Source: Bog-756 sp963710495 (GTDB taxonomy: Bacteria > Actinomycetota > Acidimicrobiia > Acidimicrobiales > RAAP-2). Taken from it: a DNA stretch of 64,000 nt. Shown piece after piece: positions 58,700 through 64,000 of this stretch. The stretch's first letter is position 1, and every line of letters begins with the position of its first letter. The translations under genes and the position numbers were made by a program. The stretch covers positions 124,001 through 188,000 of the forward strand of contig CAVQAI010000016.1 in assembly GCA_963710495.1 (NCBI GenBank). The letters are read 5' to 3'. The notes under the pieces are model-generated. The model saw only the letters and a program-made list of their open reading frames with translations. It did not search any database and had not been told where the DNA came from.

Positions 58700-60318
58700 T
58701 CCCACTCGATGGTGCCGGGCGGCTTGGAGGTGATGTCCAGCGCCACCCGGTTGACCCCCTCCACCTCGTTGATGATCCGGGAGGAGAGCCGTTCGAGGAG
58801 GTCGTAGGGAAGGCGGGCCCAGTCGGCCGTCATGGCGTCGTCACTGGTGACGGCCCGGATGACGATGGGATAGGCGTACGTGCGCCCGTCGCCCATCACC
58901 CCCACCGTGCGCACCGCCGGGAGGACGGCGAAGCTCTGCCACAGCTGGCGGTAGAGGCCCGCCCGGCGGATCTCCTCGACCACGATGGCGTCGGCCGCCC
59001 GCAGGACGCCGGCCCGCTCGGGCGTCACCTCGCCCACGATGCGGACGGCCAGGCCCGGTCCCGGGAAGGGCTGGCGCCAGACGATCTCGTGGGGCAGCCC
59101 CAGCTCCTCGCCCACCGCCCTCACCTCGTCCTTGAACAGCAGCCGGAGGGGCTCGACCAGATCGAAGGCGAGGTCGTCTGGCAGGCCGCCCACGTTGTGG
59201 TGGGACTTGATGGTGGCGGCGGCGTCCGAGCCCGACTCGATCACGTCCGGGTACAGGGTGCCCTGGACCAGGTAGCCGGCCGGCAGGCGCCCGGGGCCGC
59301 CCCCCGGGTCAGGCTCGTCCGCGGCCCGTTCCGCCGGGCCGTCGACCAGATCCCTGGCCACCTCCTCGAAGATCCGGATGAAGAGCTCGCCGATGATCTT
59401 GCGCTTGGCCTCGGGATCGGTCACCCCGGCCAGGGCCTCGAAGAACCGGTCGGCCGCCTTCACGTGCACCAGATCGACGTGGAACTGGCGCCGGAAGGTC
59501 TCCTCGACCTGCTCGCTCTCATGGGCCCGCATCAGACCGGTGTCGACGTAGACGCAGGTCAGCTGGTCCCCGACCGCCTTGTGCACCAGGGCGGCGGCCA
59601 CGGCGGAGTCGACGCCCCCCGACAGGGCGCACAGGACCGGCGCCGCGCCGACCTGGGCCCGCACCGCTTCGACCTGCGACTCGATGATCGAGGTGTGGGT
59701 CCACAGCGGCAAGCAGTGACAGACGTCGAAGAGGAAGTGCTCGAAGATCTCGCTGCCGCGCTGGGTGTGGATCACCTCGGGATGGAACTGCACCCCGTAG
59801 ATGGCCCGGTCGGGGTCGTGCAGGGCGGCCACCGGGGCGTCGGGGCTCGATGCGGTGGCCACGAACCCGTCGGGAACGGCGGTGATGGCGTCGCTGTGGC
59901 TCATCCACACCTCGGCGGCGCCGGGCCAGTCGAAGAACAGGGGCGATGAACCGGTCAGGGTGATCGTCGTCCGTCCGTATTCGCCCCGGCCGGTCCGGGC
60001 CACTTCGCCGCCCAGCTGCTGGGTGAGCAGCTGCGCCCCGTAGCAGATCCCGAGGATCGGGACCCCGATCTCGTACACGGCCGGGTCGATGGTCGGGGCG
60101 GGTGACTCGTTCACCGACTTCGGGCCCCCCGACAGGATGATCCCGGCGGGACGGTAGGCCATGAGGTCGGCCGCGCTGGCGGTGGCCGGCACGATCTCGG
60201 AGTAGACGTGGGCCTCACGGACCCGGCGGGCGATCAGTTGGGCGTACTGGGCACCGAAGTCGACGACCAGGACCGGGCCGGAGCCGGCACCGGCGGCGTC
60301 GGGGTCACCGGCGCTCAA
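58696..60318 (-). CDS. guaA: GMP synthase (glutamine-hydrolysing)
   Basis: A 540-residue GuaA. The class I amidotransferase half has the nucleophile Cys in ILGICYGAQLLTQQLGG and a His-x-Glu in VQFHPEVIHT. The synthetase half has the PP-loop LCALSGGVDSAVAAALV and the C-terminal dimerisation domain ending DITSKPPGTIEWE. It aminates XMP to GMP. The start is TTG 60318, which overlaps the guaB3 stop (TTGA); there is no better start before VLVVDFGAQY. It sits between guaB3 and pcrA. Confidence 0.96.
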   Translation of the reverse strand: MSAGDPDAAGAGSGPVLVVDFGAQYAQLIARRVREAHVYSEIVPATASAADLMAYRPAGIILSGGPKSVNESPAPTIDPAVYEIGVPILGICYGAQLLTQQLGGEVARTGRGEYGRTTITLTGSSPLFFDWPGAAEVWMSHSDAITAVPDGFVATASSPDAPVAALHDPDRAIYGVQFHPEVIHTQRGSEIFEHFLFDVCHCLPLWTHTSIIESQVEAVRAQVGAAPVLCALSGGVDSAVAAALVHKAVGDQLTCVYVDTGLMRAHESEQVEETFRRQFHVDLVHVKAADRFFEALAGVTDPEAKRKIIGELFIRIFEEVARDLVDGPAERAADEPDPGGGPGRLPAGYLVQGTLYPDVIESGSDAAATIKSHHNVGGLPDDLAFDLVEPLRLLFKDEVRAVGEELGLPHEIVWRQPFPGPGLAVRIVGEVTPERAGVLRAADAIVVEEIRRAGLYRQLWQSFAVLPAVRTVGVMGDGRTYAYPIVIRAVTSDDAMTADWARLPYDLLERLSSRIINEVEGVNRVALDITSKPPGTIEWE

Positions 60319-61478
60319 CGGCCCATGCCGACACCCTGCGTGCGCTGCAGGTGCTTGCCCTCGGTCTGGAGGGCGGGCGCCACCATGACCTCGGCCTTCT
60401 GGAACTCCTTCAGCGTCTCGTAACCGCACGTGGCCATGGCGGTCCGCAACGCGCCGAAGAGGTTCATGCGCCCGTCGTTCTCGTGGGCGGGACCGAGGAG
60501 GATCTCCTTCAAGGTGCCCCTCGTGGTGGTCTGGACCCGGGCGCCCCGGGGCAACGTCGCGTGGAACGTGGCCATGCCCCAGTGGAACCCGCGGGCCGGT
60601 GCTTCGACGGCCGAGGAGAGCGGCGACCCGAGCATCACGGCGTCGGCACCGCAGGCGACGGCCTTGGCGATGTCCCCGCCCTTGGACATGCCCCCGTCCG
60701 CGATCACCTGGCAATAGACCCCGGTCTCGTCGAGATGGCGCATCCGGGCCCCGGCGACATCGGCGATGGCGGTGGCCTGGGGAACCCCGATCCCGAGCAC
60801 GCCCCTCGTGGTGCAGGCGTTGCCGGGGCCGACACCGACCAGCACGCCGACCGCGCCGGTGCGCATCAGGTGCAGACCGGCCTGGTAGGAGGCGCAACCA
60901 CCGACGATCACCGGGATCTCGAACTCGCGGATGAACCGCTTGAGGTTGAGCGGCTCGACCGTCTTCGAGACGTGCTCGGCCGAGACCACGGTTCCCTGGA
61001 TCACCAGCAGGTCGAGCTCGGCGGCCAGGAGCGCCTCGGCGAAGGCCGCGGTGCGCTGCGGCGTGACCGACGCCGAGGTGGTCACCCCGGCCGCCTTCAT
61101 CTCCTTGATGCGCTGCGTGACCAGCTCCATCTGGACGGGCTCGCCGTACATCTCCTGCATGCGGGCGGTGGCCTTCTCGGCCGGGAGCTCACGGATCTCG
61201 TCGAACAGCGGGGTCGGGTCCTCGTAGCGGGTCCACAGGCCCTCGAGATTGAGCACACCGAGCCCGCCGAGCCGCCCGACCTCGATGGCTGTCGCCGGGC
61301 TGACCACGCCGTCCATGGCCGCGGCCATCAGCGGCAACTCGAACCGGTAGGCATCGATCTCCCAGCTGATGTCGACATCCTCCGGGTCGCGGGTCCGCCG
61401 GCTGGGGACGATGGCGATGTCGTCGAACCCGTACGCCCTCCGGCCCGATTTGAAGATGCCAATCTCTAGGTCAGCCAC
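60315..61478 (-). CDS. guaB3: IMP dehydrogenase-family protein GuaB3
   Basis: A 387-residue protein of the GuaB-related branch (mycobacterial GuaB3, ~375 residues). It lacks the CBS domains of the main GuaB. It begins DLEIGIFKSGRRAYGFDDIA, has SRRTRDPEDVDISWEIDAYR, the Cys loop GVGPGNACTTRGVLGIGVPQ, and VIADGGMSKGGDIAKAV. The family resembles IMP dehydrogenase, but mycobacterial GuaB3 has not been shown to be the essential one; a GMP reductase-like or regulatory role is possible. GTG 61478 is the start; guaA overlaps its stop. The operon is guaB3-guaA-pcrA. Confidence 0.9.
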   Translation of the reverse strand: MADLEIGIFKSGRRAYGFDDIAIVPSRRTRDPEDVDISWEIDAYRFELPLMAAAMDGVVSPATAIEVGRLGGLGVLNLEGLWTRYEDPTPLFDEIRELPAEKATARMQEMYGEPVQMELVTQRIKEMKAAGVTTSASVTPQRTAAFAEALLAAELDLLVIQGTVVSAEHVSKTVEPLNLKRFIREFEIPVIVGGCASYQAGLHLMRTGAVGVLVGVGPGNACTTRGVLGIGVPQATAIADVAGARMRHLDETGVYCQVIADGGMSKGGDIAKAVACGADAVMLGSPLSSAVEAPARGFHWGMATFHATLPRGARVQTTTRGTLKEILLGPAHENDGRMNLFGALRTAMATCGYETLKEFQKAEVMVAPALQTEGKHLQRTQGVGMGR

Positions 61479-61611
61479 GTATGCCCTCCGGACGCTGGTC
61501 GCAGTTCTGCCGTACCTCCCATCGGCGACCACTCCGACTGTGGGCGACCGATGCCACCCACGATACCGCCTACGCCCGGCGGTCCCCGCTTCGGGCCCGG
61601 GCCCGGAGCGA

Positions 61612-62397
61612 TCACGGCACGGGCGCCGACGGGGGCCGATCCACCCCGAGGACCAGGCAGAGGAGCTCCACCAGGGTCCGGGCGGTCGCCCCCCAGACCG
61701 TCTCGCCGGCGACGTCGAAGAACCACACCGGGAACTCACCGGGCGGGGGCCCGGTGCCACCGGGCTGCTCCCGCACCGACCACCACTCCTCGGTGAAGGC
61801 GCCGTCGGCGGCCAATTCGCTCAGGGCGACGTCGAAGACCCGGTCGACCTCGGCCGGGTTGGACTGCAAGTCCGGACGCCCCTTCAGGGTGGCCACCACC
61901 GGCGTCATGATCGTGTTGGAGGACCGGGTCGGCATGGGTGTCAACTGGCCCACCACATCGACCAGCCCGGGGTCGAGCGACACCTCCTCGAAGGCCTCCC
62001 GGAGGGCGGCGGCCACCACGCTCTCCCCCACGTCCAGCCGGCCGCCGGGGAAGGCCACCTCGCCCTGGTGGGATCGCAGGTGGCCGGAGCGCACGGTGAG
62101 GACCACCCGAGCGTCCCCCGCCTCCTCGAACAGGGCGACCAGGACGGCGGCCGGACTGCCGTCCATCACCTCACCGGCCAGGGTGCGCCAGGGCCCGGTG
62201 GGTCTCGCCTGGCCCGGTCCGGGCTGGCTCTCGGCCACGGCGGTTCGGACCCGCTCCAGCGGCAGACGGCCTCGGTCGCCGACGCCGGCCCACGGGGCCG
62301 AGGAGCCCGGCCGGGTGACGGGGGGTCGCGGGATGATCTGCCGGCCGGGGCCGGGCGAGGATGTGGGCAGCGTCCCGTCGTGCTCGGGTGAGTTCAT
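61612..62397 (-). CDS. Nudix hydrolase, CoA pyrophosphatase-like
   Basis: A 261-residue protein from ATG 62397. The Nudix box is FPGGRLDVGESVVAAALREA then FEEVSLDPG (G-x5-E-x7-R-E-x-x-E-E). It is preceded by VRSGHLRSHQGEVAFPGG, which with the box is the pattern of the CoA pyrophosphatase (NudL/YeaB) branch. The first 80 residues are Pro/Gly-rich and less conserved. It would cleave CoA or other nucleoside diphosphate derivatives; specificity is inferred. The C-terminal VELLCLVLG helix is complete. Confidence 0.85.
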   Translation of the reverse strand: MNSPEHDGTLPTSSPGPGRQIIPRPPVTRPGSSAPWAGVGDRGRLPLERVRTAVAESQPGPGQARPTGPWRTLAGEVMDGSPAAVLVALFEEAGDARVVLTVRSGHLRSHQGEVAFPGGRLDVGESVVAAALREAFEEVSLDPGLVDVVGQLTPMPTRSSNTIMTPVVATLKGRPDLQSNPAEVDRVFDVALSELAADGAFTEEWWSVREQPGGTGPPPGEFPVWFFDVAGETVWGATARTLVELLCLVLGVDRPPSAPVP

Positions 62398-62557
62398 GGC
62401 GAGACCAGGGTAGGGGTCGGGACTCTTCACCCAGTCACCAGGGGCTGCCCCCTGACATGGAGAACCGGCCGGACCCATCGGGCCCGACCGGTTGCTCCGT
62501 CCACCTGTCCCGAGGGGACGCGCCGTGGCGCGCCCGGCCCGGGAAATCGGCGCCTGC

Positions 62558-64000
62558 CTACATCATCCCGCCCATGCCGCCCATCCCGCCCATGCCGCCA
62601 CCCATGGCGGCGGCCGCCGCGGCGGCGGCGGCCGGGTCGGCCTTTTCGGGCTTGTCGGCCACCAGTGCTTCGGTGGTCAGCAGCAGCCCGGCGATGGAAG
62701 CGGCGTTCTGCAGGGCTGAGCGGGTCACCTTGGCCGGGTCGATGATCCCGGCCTTCACCAGGTCGACCAGCTCCCCGGTGGTGGCGTCCAGCCCGGTGGT
62801 GCCGGACTCGGCCTCCACCTGGCGCACGAACACCGATCCCTCCAGCCCGGCGTTGGTGGCGATGGCGTGGAGCGGCGAGGCCAGAGCCTTGGCCACGATG
62901 CTGGCCCCGGTGGCCTCGTCGCCACTGAGCGAGTCCACCACGGACTGGGCGGCGGATCGGGAGCGCACCAGCGCAGTCCCGCCGCCGGCCACGATGCCCT
63001 CCTCCACCGCGGCGCGGGTGGCGGACAGCGCGTCCTCGATGCGGTGCTTCTTCTCCTTGAGCTCGACCTCGGTCGCCGCCCCCACCTTGACCACGGCGAC
63101 GCCCCCGGCCAGTTTGGCCAGCCGTTCCTGGAGCTTCTCGCGGTCCCAGTCGGAGTCGGTCTCCTCGATCTCGCGCTTGATCTGTGCGATGCGGCCCTTC
63201 ACGTCGTTTTCGGAACCACCCCCGTCGACGATGGTGGTGTCGTCCTTGTTGACGATCACCCGCCGGGCACTGCCGAGCAGGTCGACGGTGACGCTCTCGA
63301 GCTTGAGGCCGATCTCCTCCGAGATGACCTCGCCGCCGGTGAGGACGGCCATGTCCTGGAGCATGGCCTTGCGCCGCTCGCCGAACCCGGGCGCCTTGAC
63401 CGCCACCGAGGTGAAGGTGCCCCGGATCTTGTTGACCACCAGGGTGGCCAGGGCCTCGCCCTCCACGTCCTCGGCGATGATCAGCAGCGGCTTGCCCGTC
63501 TGCATGACCTTCTCGAGTACCGGGACCAGATCGTGGACGGCGCTGATCTTCTGGTTGACGAAGAGGATCACCGGGTCGTCGAGCACCGCCTCTTGGCGCT
63601 CGGGGTCGGTCACGAAGTAGGGCGACAGGTAGCCCTTGTCGAACTGCATGCCCTCGGTGAATTCGAGGTCGATGCCGAAGGTGTTCGACTCCTCCACCGT
63701 GACGGTCCCGTCCTTGCCCACCCTGTCGATGGCGTCGGCCAGCACCTCGCCGATGGCAGCATCGGCGGCCGAGATGGCAGCCACCTGGGCGATCTCGGTC
63801 TTCGAGTCGATGTCCTTGGACTGCTTCTGGATGGACTCGACCGCCGCGTCGACCGCCTTGTCGATGCCCTTGCGCAACCCGAGCGGATTGGCACCGGCGG
63901 CCACGTTGCGCAACCCCTCACGGATGAGCGCCTGAGCCAACACGGTGGCGGTGGTCGTGCCGTCGCCGGCGACGTCGTTCGTCTTGGTGGCGACTTCTTT
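62558..64000 (-). CDS. groL: Chaperonin GroEL (60-kDa), 5' end outside the window
   Basis: 480 codons of GroEL are visible; the frame enters from the right edge at about residue 75 of the usual 540-residue protein. It begins KEVATKTNDVAGDGTTTATV (the ATP-binding GDGTTT), continues through VTVEESNTFGIDLEFTEGMQ, VAVKAPGFGERRKAMLQDMA and VEEGIVAGGGTALV, and ends with the GGM-repeat tail MGGMGGMGGMM. That tail marks a group I chaperonin that folds clients in a double ring with GroES. Which of the multiple actinobacterial groEL copies this is cannot be told; groES would lie upstream, outside. Confidence 0.97.
   Translation of the reverse strand, partial: KEVATKTNDVAGDGTTTATVLAQALIREGLRNVAAGANPLGLRKGIDKAVDAAVESIQKQSKDIDSKTEIAQVAAISAADAAIGEVLADAIDRVGKDGTVTVEESNTFGIDLEFTEGMQFDKGYLSPYFVTDPERQEAVLDDPVILFVNQKISAVHDLVPVLEKVMQTGKPLLIIAEDVEGEALATLVVNKIRGTFTSVAVKAPGFGERRKAMLQDMAVLTGGEVISEEIGLKLESVTVDLLGSARRVIVNKDDTTIVDGGGSENDVKGRIAQIKREIEETDSDWDREKLQERLAKLAGGVAVVKVGAATEVELKEKKHRIEDALSATRAAVEEGIVAGGGTALVRSRSAAQSVVDSLSGDEATGASIVAKALASPLHAIATNAGLEGSVFVRQVEAESGTTGLDATTGELVDLVKAGIIDPAKVTRSALQNAASIAGLLLTTEALVADKPEKADPAAAAAAAAAMGGGMGGMGGMGGMM

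Noticed and set aside
60319..60897. An upstream extension of the guaA frame
   Set aside because: The added ~190 residues are an out-of-frame reading of guaB3; GuaA starts normally just before VLVVDFGAQY.

Overview
The window is GC-rich DNA (coding is dense, and long spurious frames open opposite most genes) from an actinobacterium. Actinobacterial markers are two WhiB-family proteins, a DivIVA-domain protein, UPF0182, a YlbL-type PDZ/Lon protease, a DUF2342-like protein, GuaB3, monomeric isocitrate dehydrogenase and a UbiA-DprE1-DprE2 set. MreB is present but mreC/mreD are not beside it. The gene mix fits a deep-branching lineage such as Acidimicrobiia better than Streptomyces or mycobacteria; this placement is inference, because no rRNA gene is present.

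Region by region. 0-14.5 kb is an accessory-looking stretch. It holds the end of an epimerase/dehydratase, a TetR/methyltransferase divergent pair, a GbsR/MarR-DrrAB efflux operon with a readable leaderless promoter, a PhyH-like dioxygenase, two secreted hydrolases (SGNH and a lipoprotein phosphoesterase), a cNMP-binding/thioredoxin-reductase-like flavoprotein with a UBP zinc-finger protein, a frameshifted GH15 glucan hydrolase, and a scar where a truncated glycosyltransferase abuts a truncated ISL3 transposase. An initiator tRNA(fMet) follows at 14.5 kb.

14.8-31 kb is an envelope and proteolysis region: UPF0182, DivIVA with a phage MuF-like C-terminus, a YlbL-type protease, a HEAT-repeat protein, MreB, three HtrA-like genes (one intact, one with all three catalytic positions lost, one frameshifted at the catalytic serine), a DUF2342-like protein without its HExxH motif, two WhiB proteins and a formiminotransferase. 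30.8-34.3 kb carries a VWA/MoxR-type AAA pair.

34.5-52.6 kb is central metabolism: sdhCAB, an SCP2-like protein, two VOC proteins, mdh and icd (divergent, with 22-bp tandem repeats between them), metF, folD with a cupin and a Thr-rich membrane protein, purN-purH, sucCD and a lone B12-binding domain. 52.8-56.2 kb is a compact ubiA-dprE1-dprE2 operon that predicts decaprenyl-phosphoryl-arabinose synthesis. 56.2-64 kb holds guaB3-guaA-pcrA with overlapping ends, a Nudix hydrolase, and the C-terminal part of groEL running off the right edge.

Two conserved genes (GH15 and an HtrA protease) are each broken by one apparent missing base, and dprE1 lacks a stop where one is expected. They may be genuine lesions or sequencing/assembly indels; the sequence alone does not decide.
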